Below the pieces are notes generated by a model. That model searched no databases and was not told the origin of the DNA. It was given only the letters and a program-made list of their open reading frames with translations. A DNA stretch of 64,000 nt from Agarivorans sp. Toyoura001 (GTDB taxonomy: Bacteria > Pseudomonadota > Gammaproteobacteria > Enterobacterales > Celerinatantimonadaceae). Position numbers and translations under genes: made by a program. The DNA lies in assembly GCF_005405585.1 (NCBI RefSeq), contig NZ_BJEQ01000007.1, positions 1 through 64,000 of the forward strand. The letters are read 5' to 3'. Positions 46,597-55,586 of this stretch are shown in pieces; positions within the stretch are counted from its first letter, which is position 1; every line of letters begins with the position of its first letter.

Positions 46597-47349
46597 ATGA
46601 GTAAAAAAACAGTTTTTAAAGTAGCAATGTTAGCAGGCGCTGTTGCACTGGCTGGTTGTACTGATGCGATAGAAGAAGCGCCAGTGGCTCCACCTGTTGA
46701 CGAGACGCCAGTAGATCCACCTGTTAGTGATGCTTTGGTCATTCTTAATGATGGGTCTGCTGCGACTAACTTCTCTGTAATGGTTGGCTCAAATTCAGAT
46801 TCCTATAACCGCCAAGTGTTGGCGCGCGGTGAAGGCTACCCTAAAACGGATTCATTACAGGTTACTGCTAAAGAGAGCGATGGAGTAGCAACCTGGCAAG
46901 TAGATACCTTCTCTGCTGGTGAAGATGGCCCTGCTGAAGTTTATTTCATTGTGGGTAGCACAGAAAACCAATTAGATCTTACTGAATACCAAAATGGATT
47001 GCTGCTGATTGACCTTTCGGTATTGGTGGCGACAACCAGCGAAACCTCCCATCAAATTTTTATGCAAACCAATACTGACGCTGGCGAAGATTACAAAAAC
47101 CGCCAAGCCTTTTACTTTGGCCAAGCGCAACTGGCAGATCTTGAAGCTGACGGTTGGTCAACTGTAGCGGTTCATATGAGCTGTTTCTCGATACAAGATG
47201 CCACTGGCGCATTTGATATTGCCAAAGTGAATGACTTAATGAGTTTTGACATTCGTGGTAATGAAAGTGTGAGCTACGAAATCGGAAAAGTGGCTTTTGA
47301 GAAAACGACAACGCTGCCAGCTGGCGCGATAGAGTGGTCTTGCGAGTAA
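46597..47349 (+). CDS. Cassette gene A2: lipoprotein paralogous to A1
   Basis: This protein of about 250 residues has the same signal and lipobox as A1 (KVAMLAGAVALAGC). A Pro-rich linker (APVAPPVDETPVDPPVSD) leads to one beta domain with LTEYQNGLLLIDLSV, QAFYFGQAQLADLEADGWST and a closing SCF...WSCE cysteine pattern. It is longer than A1 by about ten residues, mainly in the linker. I start at ATG 46597, not 46591, because the spacing to AAAGGG is better and it aligns with A1. The ExoP-like fold assignment is by eye. Confidence 0.65.
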   Translation: MSKKTVFKVAMLAGAVALAGCTDAIEEAPVAPPVDETPVDPPVSDALVILNDGSAATNFSVMVGSNSDSYNRQVLARGEGYPKTDSLQVTAKESDGVATWQVDTFSAGEDGPAEVYFIVGSTENQLDLTEYQNGLLLIDLSVLVATTSETSHQIFMQTNTDAGEDYKNRQAFYFGQAQLADLEADGWSTVAVHMSCFSIQDATGAFDIAKVNDLMSFDIRGNESVSYEIGKVAFEKTTTLPAGAIEWSCE

Positions 47350-47406
47350 TTAATTGTTTGCTAACTACGCGAGTGTGAGCACTGGCGTAGTGTAACGATG
47401 AGGGAT

Positions 47407-47946
47407 ATGAAAATGAAAGGTTTCTGTGTTTTTGTTGCGAGTGCTTTTTTTCTAGCGGCTTGTGCAAGTACCACTTCTGAGCCAGAGGTGCAGACTTCCC
47501 CTTTAGTCATGGTGACATACACCCTTAATGACGGCAAAGACTGGGAGAAAATCAGTGCTGGGCTACAAGGTTGGGGCGATGGCGTTGCCGATTTTAGTCT
47601 TGCTAATGAACAGGCTAATGTTCGAATAAAGAAACAAGCCAGTAACCTTTGGCATATTCAGCTTAAACGTCCCTTGTATTTGTTTGAAGATATAAAGTAT
47701 GAAATCTCTGTTGAAGCTTCGGCCAGTGAATCTAGCAAGCTTAGCTTTACGGTGCAGCAAGATGGCGGAGAATACGCTACTTACTTTCAACGCACTGAAT
47801 TAGTGGGTGTTGAGAAAAAGCAATTTACTTATGAATTTGTCATGCCAAAGGATGAGAAAAAAGCCGCCTTTGCAATTATGTTTGGCGAAGGTCGTCCGGG
47901 TGTGAGTTATAGCCTGAACAATATTAAGTTTAACTCAACTTACTAG
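47407..47946 (+). CDS. Cassette gene B2: CBM4/9-like lipoprotein paralogous to B1
   Basis: This protein of about 179 residues has the lipobox LAAC (Cys 19), then LNDGKDWEKISAGLQGWGDG, QASNLWHIQLKRPLYLFEDI and VSYSLNNIKFNSTY. Identity with B1 is high along the whole domain. The Pro of NPWHIQ is replaced by Leu. ATG 47407 is preferred (GAGGG upstream) and aligns with B1; an upstream ATG at 47398 is possible. Confidence 0.7.
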   Translation: MKMKGFCVFVASAFFLAACASTTSEPEVQTSPLVMVTYTLNDGKDWEKISAGLQGWGDGVADFSLANEQANVRIKKQASNLWHIQLKRPLYLFEDIKYEISVEASASESSKLSFTVQQDGGEYATYFQRTELVGVEKKQFTYEFVMPKDEKKAAFAIMFGEGRPGVSYSLNNIKFNSTY

Positions 47947-47977
47947 TGTGTCGGATACCCAACTTAAGGAACAAACT

Positions 47978-48487
47978 GTGAATTTTATGAAGCCTTTAAT
48001 GATAGCGTTGAGCTTAGTATTGGCAGCGGTGCCTGGTTACGCCGCAAGCTTAGATATTGCCTTAGATGGAGGCAAGCGTTGGGAACCGATTAACGCAGGC
48101 ACTGACGGTTGGGGAGATGGCTCTGGTCAATTTAGTTTTAGCGGTGACAAAGTAACCATAACGGTGAAAGAAAAAGCCAGTAATCCATGGCACATTCAAT
48201 TGAAACGCGCTCGAGTGGCCTTAAGCAAAGGCAAGCGCTATCAAATCACCGCTGAGCTTAGCGCCAGCCAAGAAAGCCCCCTCACTATTATGTTGCAGAA
48301 AGATTCTGGTGACTACATGACCTACTTTGCAGAGGACTTGGTGGTGAACCGAGAACCACAACAAGTGGACTTAACATTTGTAGCCACTAATTCTGACAAA
48401 AAAGCAGCGTTTGCTTTTTTCGTTGGAGGGGCCGAGTCTGAAGTGACTTATACCCTTAACAACATACGCTTGGTGAGCGAACATTAA
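47978..48487 (+). CDS. Cassette gene C2: secreted CBM4/9-like protein paralogous to C1
   Basis: This 169-residue protein, the same length as C1, starts at GTG 47978 because AAGGAACAAACT precedes it at the spacing seen in C1 (AAGGAATAAACC then ATG). An upstream GTG at 47948 gives a longer frame. The signal peptide ends in VPGYAA. The mature domain has GKRWEPINAGTDGWGDGSGQ, KASNPWHIQLKRARVALSKG and VTYTLNNIRLVSEH. It lies only 31 bp after B2, so the two are co-transcribed. Confidence 0.7.
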   Translation: MNFMKPLMIALSLVLAAVPGYAASLDIALDGGKRWEPINAGTDGWGDGSGQFSFSGDKVTITVKEKASNPWHIQLKRARVALSKGKRYQITAELSASQESPLTIMLQKDSGDYMTYFAEDLVVNREPQQVDLTFVATNSDKKAAFAFFVGGAESEVTYTLNNIRLVSEH

Positions 48488-48599
48488 TAACTTTTAACAA
48501 TGCTGTAGGCTCTTTGTCATTAATCCAAAGGCAATCGACGATAATCGAACGATAACTGAGCCCTTAGCACTCAAGTTATCTCGTCTACTTTTTTTGTTT

Positions 48600-48632
48600 A
48601 CTCCTCCCAGCCTTGCTGTGAGGAGCTTTTTT
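48600..48632 (+). terminator. Terminator of cassette unit 2
   Basis: CTCCTC pairs with GAGGAG around CCAGCCTTGCTGT and is followed by CTTTTTT. It is homologous to the unit 1 terminator. Confidence 0.85.
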
Positions 48633-48672
48633 ATCTGCAGCTATGAATAAGATAATGCGTTTAATTCGCGTG

Positions 48673-50358
48673 TTAATTACTCACTCGAATGGTGCGACTA
48701 AAGCTATCGTGATCATTAGACTGGTCGCTAACGCTCAGCGTGACTTGATATGTACCGGCGGCAAATTGATGGAGCGGATTAGCGAGCTCTGAACTGCTGC
48801 CATCCCCAAAGTCCCATTGCCAATCTAGTACTTGATTTGTACTGCGGCTATTGTCAGAAAATTGGATTCCAGTATCGCTACTCTCAACAGTGAAGTGGCT
48901 TAATACACCTTGATCAAATAGTTTAATTTTTACGCTTTTAAAGGCTTCTATTACGTCTGCTTCTGGTAAGTTGGCAGCAAGGCTTTGTTGACGAATGCAG
49001 TCTGCTGCGTCTGTTAAGGTTAAATCTGGTAACCAGCAGGATTTTGCTGCGTTTAGATAAACTGCGTAAGCAGTGTCTATACCCCACTTATTGGCAAGCA
49101 AATAGAAAGGATAACTTAGCATACCAATGCGTTGATAGTAGTTATTACCTGCAGCGTCGTAATCTAAAAAGCTGGCAATAGCGCCAGCTTCGGTTTGAAT
49201 TTGATCCAGTTGGCGAGTGTAGCCATTAGATTCTTCACCATGTATCCAATAATTGCCGTCATTGTTAAATTCGTATTTCACCATTACACCGGAAATATCG
49301 GCAAAGGCTTCATGTGCGGTTTGTGCATCGAGGCTAATGTCTTCTTTAAAGCCATCTATTTTACCTATTCGGTTCAAAACCCCATGGCCAACTTCGTGCG
49401 CAATATGATCGAGCGTGGCGAGATTTTGAAAGAACGGAATACCATCGCTAAAGTTGGCGTACGCACCGTCCCAAAAAGCGCGAATAGACGAGGCTTTGTC
49501 GTAGTGAACCCGCAGCCGAATTTTCTGTTCTAGTGGCGGTTCTTTGAGGTGTTTTAAGAAAGCATCGTACACCGCGGTACCGTAATACATGGCATCGTTA
49601 ATCGCTGAATACGTCCAAAGGCCGTTGCTATCGTTGGTTTGCTTGTAGGTGTTTATTGGTTGAGCGGCACATAAGTACTCGTAGGCTGGATACGCTTGCT
49701 CGTCTGCCTCTAAAGCTCCCGCATTTGCATCATGGGCACGCGGGTCTATTTGATTCTGCATATCCGTTACACTGACCAAGCCGTTATCAAAAATGCATGT
49801 TCCACCTTGGTGGTTAATTCTTTGAATGGCGATATGTGGTCGGCTAGTGCCGTAATACCATGGCGTAAGGTAGCTCCCGCCGGGACCAGATAACTGCGTG
49901 TTCCCAGTAAAATCATGAAACCTTACTAAACGCGCGGTGGCTGCTGGACCCGCCTGATTCACTGGCAGCAAGTTTAGTGCTGTAGCATTGGCTGGAATCA
50001 CGCTTTGCTCGGGAATGCTAATCAAAAACGGGGTATTAGACGGCGTTTTTAACCATGCCTCTCCTAGGTTATTGCCCTTAGTATCGGCCCAGTAGACCCA
50101 AACTGATTGTGTTTTTGCCTCTGGCGAAACCGTTTCATTGCTTAAAGTGAGGCTTATCTGTCCTGCTAAGCGATTAGCTTGGCCGTCGGTATCCCGCAAA
50201 TATGCACTTTTAATGGTATTACGTGGCTGCGTGAATACTGTTTCGGTGGAGGAGGATTCTCCGCCACCGCCACATGCCGACAATAATAGTGAAGTAACTA
50301 GTGCAGAAAATAGCGGCATCGCAGGCTTAGATGAAAAGTAAAATAGATCGTGCACCAT
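48673..50358 (-). CDS. M4-like (thermolysin-type) metallopeptidase lipoprotein with PKD domain
   Basis: This 561-residue protein has a lipobox (LLLSAC) followed by a glycine-rich start. HEVGH (about residues 320-324) and a downstream EAFADISG match the HExxH and glutamate motif of thermolysin-type peptidases. The C-terminal 85 residues form a PKD-like domain (WQWDFGDGSSSELANPLHQF). The long N-terminal part lacks an obvious FTP/PepSY propeptide. It would be anchored at the outer membrane. It sits between the cassette and the GH52 locus on the opposite strand, so a shared function is not implied. Confidence 0.72.
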   Translation of the reverse strand: MVHDLFYFSSKPAMPLFSALVTSLLLSACGGGGESSSTETVFTQPRNTIKSAYLRDTDGQANRLAGQISLTLSNETVSPEAKTQSVWVYWADTKGNNLGEAWLKTPSNTPFLISIPEQSVIPANATALNLLPVNQAGPAATARLVRFHDFTGNTQLSGPGGSYLTPWYYGTSRPHIAIQRINHQGGTCIFDNGLVSVTDMQNQIDPRAHDANAGALEADEQAYPAYEYLCAAQPINTYKQTNDSNGLWTYSAINDAMYYGTAVYDAFLKHLKEPPLEQKIRLRVHYDKASSIRAFWDGAYANFSDGIPFFQNLATLDHIAHEVGHGVLNRIGKIDGFKEDISLDAQTAHEAFADISGVMVKYEFNNDGNYWIHGEESNGYTRQLDQIQTEAGAIASFLDYDAAGNNYYQRIGMLSYPFYLLANKWGIDTAYAVYLNAAKSCWLPDLTLTDAADCIRQQSLAANLPEADVIEAFKSVKIKLFDQGVLSHFTVESSDTGIQFSDNSRSTNQVLDWQWDFGDGSSSELANPLHQFAAGTYQVTLSVSDQSNDHDSFSRTIRVSN

Positions 50359-50778
50359 TTCGCGTCCTTGCTGGTGGAATTTGAGTGAGAGTGTTTACTC
50401 TAAGCTGAATATAGCGAAGGCGCTGACAATATTGTATGTAAACTTTGTCACCTTAATGTAAGCGCGCTGATCCTTTTATCATGGGCAGCGAAATACTTTA
50501 TAGCGTGCACAAAACGGAGCTTTGAGGCTGGTAAGTTAGAAAAGGAAGCGGTGGCGTCTTGTTTGTTAACTGCTATTGCTTTACGTTTTTTTAGTCTGCT
50601 ATTTCCTTATGTCATAAAGCATTGGCTTTTTATGACCAAATTCAAATCTTACTGTTTATTTCTTTGAATCGCCTATCTTGCTTGGGTAGATTAACACTGG
50701 TGAAAGCGCTTACACTTATTCGCAAGTTGTAGCGCTAACCGTTATTACCATCGCGTTTGTTATTCCTTAGGAGTTGTT
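50359..50778. other. Divergent promoter region of the peptidase and GH52 genes
   Basis: No gene is seen in this 420-bp stretch. The right part contains the conserved 135-bp promoter module and a second LacI-like half site (GTAGCGCTAACC, 50729-50740). Confidence 0.6.
50581..50715 (+). promoter_or_regulatory. Conserved 135-bp promoter module of the GH52 gene
   Basis: TTACG is followed 30 bases later by GTCAT-N16-ATGAC (50611-50636), then CAAATCTTA (50643-50651) and TTTATT. A -35 TTGAAT (50664-50669), a 17-bp spacer, a -10 TAGATT (50687-50692) and the operator GAAAGCGCTTACAC (50702-50715) come next. All these elements recur at the same spacing at 54187-54321. The operator downstream of -10 suits LacI-type repression; the upstream sites suit an AraC/XylR activator. 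Confidence 0.72.
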
Positions 50779-52860
50779 ATGGAACAAAATCAGCAGTTTT
50801 TTCATGCTCACCACTCACCCATGGGGGCGTTAGCCAGCTTTACTGTCGGCGAGTCTGGCGAGCATGGAGGAATGGGTCTGGAGTTAGGTGCTCCTTTTGC
50901 AGGTAACATATTTGTTGGTTATCAAGATGGCGAAGGTGTGGTTAATTCGTTTCCATTTTACAAGGGTGCAAACGACCAAAGCGAACGCTATGTACAAAAA
51001 GACGACACCTCTAGCCTTAGCGAGCGAGTGTTTGAAAATGTTGAGCGTGATTACCAATGGGCCAGCGATACATTCTCAGCGCCTGGCATTAGTTTTAACG
51101 TTCTCAGCCCATTTTTTGAGATCCCCGATCCGGCATTAGCGCAACATCAAAAGCTCAAGCAAGCCAGCTGTCCTGCGGTATATGTTGAATTAAGTTTTGA
51201 CAATACTAGCAACCAAGATTGGACCGGTTTTTTTGCCTTACAGGGCGATGATTTACGCTGGAATAAGCTGCTAGACGGCGACAGTAACGGGATGCTTGGG
51301 GTCACTTGCAGAGACAATATTGGCTTGGCTACCACGTGCAAATCTGCCACAGCATTTAGCCATTTTTCTGTACAAAGTGCGCTGAGTAAAATCGGCAATA
51401 ACGACTGTTTCATGCTCGGTCCAACAGCCGGTTTTATGGTGGACGTGAAAGCTGGTGAAAAGGTAACGCTACGTTTAGCCTTAGGCTTCTACTTAGGTGG
51501 GAATGCAACGTTTAACCGTGCGATGCAATATTACTATACGCAGCATTTTATTGGGCTAAACGATGTGCTTAGCTATGCCTTAGGCCATTTTGATGAATAT
51601 GCCGCGATTGCAAAACAAGCTGATAAAGAATTGCAAGCCAGTGCTTTGAATGCCCATCAGCAATATCTTCTAGCACATGCTACACGCAGTTATTATGGTT
51701 CGACCCAATGGTTGTTTGACGGCACAGAGTCGGTCTGGGTGGTTAACGAAGGCGAGTATTTGATGATGAATACGCTCGACCTTACCGTAGATATGTTGTT
51801 CTTTGAATTAACGAAAAACCCATGGACAGTTAAAAACACACTGAAGCAGTTCTTAAGTCATTACAGCTTTTACGATGAGGTTTTTGACCCTGAAAACCCC
51901 GGAGTAAATTACCCTGGTGGTTTGTCATTTACTCATGACATGGGGGTATCAAACAATTGGAGCCCTAAGGGAGAAAGCTCCTACGAAGTGGCGGGTTTAG
52001 ATCGAGAATGTTTTAGTCACATGACTTACGAACAGCTCACTAACTGGGTATTGTGTTGTGGTGTTTATATTAGCAAAACCGCAGATAAGGCCTTTGCTAT
52101 TGAGCAGCGTGGCACCTTGATTGATTGCTTGCAGTCACTGTTAAACCGCGATAACCCAAACCCAGAGTTACGCGACGGCATTATGGGTTTTGAATCAACG
52201 CGAACTCAGCAGGGTGGGGAAATTACCACCTATGATTCTCTCGATCATAGCTTAGGCCAAGCTCGCGGAAATATTTATTTGGCGGGTAAAAGTTGGGCTG
52301 CTTATTTGGCGATTGCCAAAGTACTACAAGATTTAGGGGAAACCGAACAGGTTAAGCTCGCGTTAGACGCCGCTAAGCGTTGCGCCGATAAGTTAAGTGC
52401 TAGTTTTGATAAAGAATTAGGGTATATCCCGGCGGTGCTAGATGGCCACTCAACCAGCGCGATTATTCCGGCCATTGAGGCCTTGGTGTATCCTTATGAG
52501 ATGGGCTTGAGTGAGGCCGTGTCTGAGCAAGGCCCTTACGGTGAGTACATTAAAGTACTAAAGGCGCATCTAGAGTATGTATTAAACCAAGGGTTCTGCT
52601 TGTATCCTGACGGGGCTTGGAAACTATCGTCTACGGCTGACAATTCATGGGTAAGTAAAATTTACTTAAACCAATATGTGGCGCGTAAAATTTTAAAAAT
52701 AGAGCAGGCCAACAGCGTTGAAGCCGATGCGGCGCATGTACGTTGGCAAACGATTGGCGCAAGCAAACACGCTTGCTGTGATCAGTTCAGCTCAGGTAAG
52801 CCTATTGGCAGTTTGTACTACCCGCGCTGTGTGACCAATATCTTATGGTTAGACGAATAA
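50779..52860 (+). CDS. GH52 beta-xylosidase, cytoplasmic
   Basis: This 693-residue enzyme should release xylose from xylo-oligosaccharides. The N-terminus FFHAHHSPMGALASFTVGES and the blocks WVVNEGEYLMMNTLDLTVD (candidate nucleophile Glu 324 or 326) and TTYDSLDHSLGQAR (candidate acid/base Asp 486 or 489) match the Geobacillus GH52 enzyme, whose known residues are E335 and D495. There is no signal peptide, so it acts on imported oligomers. Length is close to the family norm of about 705. AGGAG precedes the ATG. It is followed by a xylR-like gene and the ABC importer. Confidence 0.92.
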   Translation: MEQNQQFFHAHHSPMGALASFTVGESGEHGGMGLELGAPFAGNIFVGYQDGEGVVNSFPFYKGANDQSERYVQKDDTSSLSERVFENVERDYQWASDTFSAPGISFNVLSPFFEIPDPALAQHQKLKQASCPAVYVELSFDNTSNQDWTGFFALQGDDLRWNKLLDGDSNGMLGVTCRDNIGLATTCKSATAFSHFSVQSALSKIGNNDCFMLGPTAGFMVDVKAGEKVTLRLALGFYLGGNATFNRAMQYYYTQHFIGLNDVLSYALGHFDEYAAIAKQADKELQASALNAHQQYLLAHATRSYYGSTQWLFDGTESVWVVNEGEYLMMNTLDLTVDMLFFELTKNPWTVKNTLKQFLSHYSFYDEVFDPENPGVNYPGGLSFTHDMGVSNNWSPKGESSYEVAGLDRECFSHMTYEQLTNWVLCCGVYISKTADKAFAIEQRGTLIDCLQSLLNRDNPNPELRDGIMGFESTRTQQGGEITTYDSLDHSLGQARGNIYLAGKSWAAYLAIAKVLQDLGETEQVKLALDAAKRCADKLSASFDKELGYIPAVLDGHSTSAIIPAIEALVYPYEMGLSEAVSEQGPYGEYIKVLKAHLEYVLNQGFCLYPDGAWKLSSTADNSWVSKIYLNQYVARKILKIEQANSVEADAAHVRWQTIGASKHACCDQFSSGKPIGSLYYPRCVTNILWLDE

Positions 52861-52880
52861 TCGACACATCACCACTAATT

Positions 52881-52909
52881 CTTGGCTTAGCGCTAGCCGC
52901 TGAGTCAAG
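52881..52909 (+). terminator. Hairpin after the GH52 gene
   Basis: CTTGGCTTAGCG and CGCTGAGTCAAG form a 12-bp stem with two G-U pairs and a 5-nt loop. No T-tract follows, so it may stabilise mRNA or only partly terminate ahead of xylR. Confidence 0.45.
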
Positions 52910-52970
52910 AAAAGGGTACTAATATTGTTATACCAGTGCTAGCGGCTGTTAGTGATTAAAAGGAGCCTCA

Positions 52971-54077
52971 ATGATGCGCGACGGCAACGCAGTATTACTG
53001 CTACTGGATGTTAAACATCCTTACGATCGAGAAATACTAAAAGGAATTACCCAAAATATCAGCCCCTTATCGCGCTGGATGCAGCCGGAGGTAATGACCA
53101 TTGCTGAAGCGAATCTGGTTAACTTAGAGCGCTTTTGTGGAGTGATCGCTGATTTTGATAAACCTGGTGTGGCGGCGTTCTGTGAAAACCTTTCACTGCC
53201 CTTAGTGGCTATTTCTGGTTCACGCTTAAACCTTCCTTCGCAAACCCATTTAGCGCGAGTAAGCCCTGATAGCCAAGGGATTGTAGAGTTAATAGTGCAG
53301 TCTTTTTTAGCCAAAGGCATTCGTCGCGTGGCATTTTTTAGCGGGGTGCCTACTTTTACCGCTCCGTGGGTGAAAGAACGCAAAATCGCCTTAGCGAAAA
53401 TAGCCCTTCAATACCGCCTCGAGCTGGTGGAGTTAAGCGTTCCTGACTTAACTCGGCCTGAATCACGAGTAGGGGTGGTTGCTGCCTCAGACACTCAAGC
53501 GCGGCAATTTGCTAGCTTGTGTCATGATCAAGGGATTAGCGTGCCTAATGATTACACGCTGATTGGCATTGATGCAGACCCTACAGAAAGCGCTTTATCG
53601 CCTATCTCTCTATGCTCCGCGGTGTTACCTATCCAACAAATTGGTGAACAAGCTGTGGCGGTGCTAAAAGAGCAAATTGACGGCCTTGCTGCACGAGAGG
53701 TATTGGTGCCCGCTACCGAGATCGTCAGTGGTGATTCTGCCGACGAAGCGGTGCCTGCTGACCCTCTTATCACCAAAGCTTTATTCTTTCTAAACAGTAA
53801 TTTTCACCGAAGAATTAAAGTTGAGCAGGTTGTTGACTACTGTGCGGTATCTCGCAAAACCCTTGAAACACGTTTCAAGCAGGTTCTTGGCAAAACAGTA
53901 CACCAACAATTGCACCAAGTTCGTATGGAATTCGCTAAGCAACAGCTCACCTCTACCAGCTCTCCGGTTGATGCCATCGCCGATGCGGCTGGGTTCTCTA
54001 ATCAACACTATTTATATTATTTGTTTCGGCAGGAGATGGAGATGACGCCGAATCAATATAGACAAAAGTTTGCCTAA
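52971..54077 (+). CDS. xylR: XylR-like regulator (periplasmic-binding-protein-like sensor plus AraC HTH)
   Basis: This 368-residue protein has an N-terminal LacI/XylR-type sugar sensor (LLLLDVKHPYDREILKGITQ; FLAKGIRRVAFFSGVP) and a C-terminal AraC-type double helix-turn-helix (VEQVVDYCAVSRKTLETRF; AIADAAGFSNQHYLYYLFRQ). This is the layout of E. coli XylR (392 residues), which senses xylose and binds direct repeats upstream of -35. Its place between the GH52 gene and the importer, and the paired activator-like sites in both promoters, support control of this locus. GGAGCC precedes the ATG. Confidence 0.87.
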   Translation: MMRDGNAVLLLLDVKHPYDREILKGITQNISPLSRWMQPEVMTIAEANLVNLERFCGVIADFDKPGVAAFCENLSLPLVAISGSRLNLPSQTHLARVSPDSQGIVELIVQSFLAKGIRRVAFFSGVPTFTAPWVKERKIALAKIALQYRLELVELSVPDLTRPESRVGVVAASDTQARQFASLCHDQGISVPNDYTLIGIDADPTESALSPISLCSAVLPIQQIGEQAVAVLKEQIDGLAAREVLVPATEIVSGDSADEAVPADPLITKALFFLNSNFHRRIKVEQVVDYCAVSRKTLETRFKQVLGKTVHQQLHQVRMEFAKQQLTSTSSPVDAIADAAGFSNQHYLYYLFRQEMEMTPNQYRQKFA

Positions 54078-54396
54078 ATCGGCCATGACGCAGTTTTTCA
54101 CACTGTGAAACCCCTATCATTTACAAATAATTGAGTTTTTGATGGCGGCCTTTTGCTGTCTAAACAGTGGTTTTAGCCGGGAAATATTACGTTTTATAGT
54201 TTAATAATTGCTAATTGTCATGATAGTGGCTTTTTTTATGACAGGCCTCAAATCTTAACCTTTATTCGTTTGAAGACCTTTTCAGGCTTAGCTAAAGTTT
54301 AACCCAAGAAAGCGCTTACACAGAGTTTCAAATAAACTGAATTTGTCGACTCTCTTTAAGGCCTCTCCACATTTAATCTTATGGAAATGAAACATC
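54078..54396. other. Promoter region of the ABC importer operon
   Basis: This 319-bp gene-free stretch carries the second copy of the 135-bp promoter module, 76 bp before the ATPase start. The first 110 bases show nothing I recognise. Confidence 0.6.
54187..54321 (+). promoter_or_regulatory. Conserved 135-bp promoter module of the ABC operon
   Basis: Same length and element spacing as at 50581-50715: TTACG, GTCAT-N16-ATGAC (54217-54242), CAAATCTTA (54249-54257), -35 TTGAAG (54270-54275), 17-bp spacer, -10 TAAAGT (54293-54298), operator GAAAGCGCTTACAC (54308-54321). Overall identity is only moderate, so the fixed spacing points to selected sites. Confidence 0.72.
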
Positions 54397-55500
54397 ATGG
54401 CAGCAGTTACATTTAACAATTTGAAAAAACGCTTTGGTAAAACTGAAGTCGTTAAAAGCTTCGACTTGCACATTAATGATGGCGAGTTTGTTGTGCTACT
54501 TGGTCCTTCTGGTTGTGGCAAATCAACAACGCTAAGAATGCTGGCTGGCTTGGAAGATATTTCGGATGGCGAAATTTTCATCGCTGATGAGCTAGTGAAT
54601 GACTTACACCCGATGGAACGTAACATCGCCATGGTGTTCCAAAGCTACGCTTTATACCCGCACATGAGTGTGGAGCAAAACATTGCCTTCGGTCTTAAAA
54701 TGACTGGCGTAGCAAAAGACGAGATCGTTAAGCGCGTGAAATACGCAGCCGATATGTTAGAGCTAACCCCATTACTTGATCGCAAACCTAAAGAGTTATC
54801 AGGTGGTCAGCGTCAACGTGTGGCAATGGGCCGCGCAATGGTACGTACTCCTGAAGTATTCTTATTCGATGAGCCGCTATCTAACCTTGACGCCAAACTA
54901 CGTGGCTCAATGCGCGCTGAAATCAAAACTCTGCACGACAAATTAGGCACCACCACCTTATACGTAACCCACGACCAAGTTGAGGCAATGACTTTAGCTG
55001 ACCGTATCGTGATTCTTAAAGATGGTTACATTGAGCAAGTAGGCACGCCAAAAGAAATCTTTGAAGAGCCAGCCAACAAATTTGTTGCATCGTTCATTGG
55101 CGCGCCTGAAATGAACATGATTCCTGCAACCATTAAGAAAACTGGCACTATTTCTAGCTTGGTGTTTTCTGACCAGCACATCGACTTACCAGCGGTGTAT
55201 GCAGAAGATGACTTGCTATGCACTTTGGGTATTCGCCCAAGTGACCTGTATCTACATCAACGTTCTATTGAATCAGAAACCATTGGTAGCGTGAAAGCAG
55301 ATGTTATCGGCGTCGAGCTTCTTGGTTCTACCTACCACGTACAGTGTGAACTGGATGGTGCTCGTTTTATTGCAGAAGTTGCAATTGCTGATGATGTGAA
55401 TGCGGATATAGACGATAAAGTGGAGTTGTTCTTCGATATTTCGCGGATCCACTTGTTTAACAATGAAACCGGAAAGGCAATTTTGCCACAAATGAACTAG
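54397..55500 (+). CDS. Sugar ABC transporter ATPase, MsmX/UgpC type
   Basis: This 367-residue CUT1-family ATPase powers oligosaccharide import. Walker A is GPSGCGKST (36-44), signature LSGGQ (135-139), Walker B FLFDEP (156-161), and the C-terminal 130 residues form OB/TOBE-type regulatory domains. It is the first gene of a four-gene operon with a binding protein and two permeases, so unlike the shared MsmX of Bacillus it is dedicated. Context with GH52 and XylR suggests xylo-oligosaccharides as substrate. Confidence 0.93.
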   Translation: MAAVTFNNLKKRFGKTEVVKSFDLHINDGEFVVLLGPSGCGKSTTLRMLAGLEDISDGEIFIADELVNDLHPMERNIAMVFQSYALYPHMSVEQNIAFGLKMTGVAKDEIVKRVKYAADMLELTPLLDRKPKELSGGQRQRVAMGRAMVRTPEVFLFDEPLSNLDAKLRGSMRAEIKTLHDKLGTTTLYVTHDQVEAMTLADRIVILKDGYIEQVGTPKEIFEEPANKFVASFIGAPEMNMIPATIKKTGTISSLVFSDQHIDLPAVYAEDDLLCTLGIRPSDLYLHQRSIESETIGSVKADVIGVELLGSTYHVQCELDGARFIAEVAIADDVNADIDDKVELFFDISRIHLFNNETGKAILPQMN

Positions 55501-55586
55501 TTACTCCCAGCGCTTGTAAAAGCGTCGGCGCACTAGCCAATTGCGACACTGAATAATAATAAAATTCATGTACTTAGGAGAATAGG

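Larger units (their letters stand above)
46597..48632 (+). repeat. Tandem duplicated cassette, unit 2 (genes A2-B2-C2 and terminator)
   Basis: Same gene order, intergenic layout, 3' tail and terminator as unit 1. The products are diverged but clearly paralogous, so the duplication is not recent. Confidence 0.9.
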
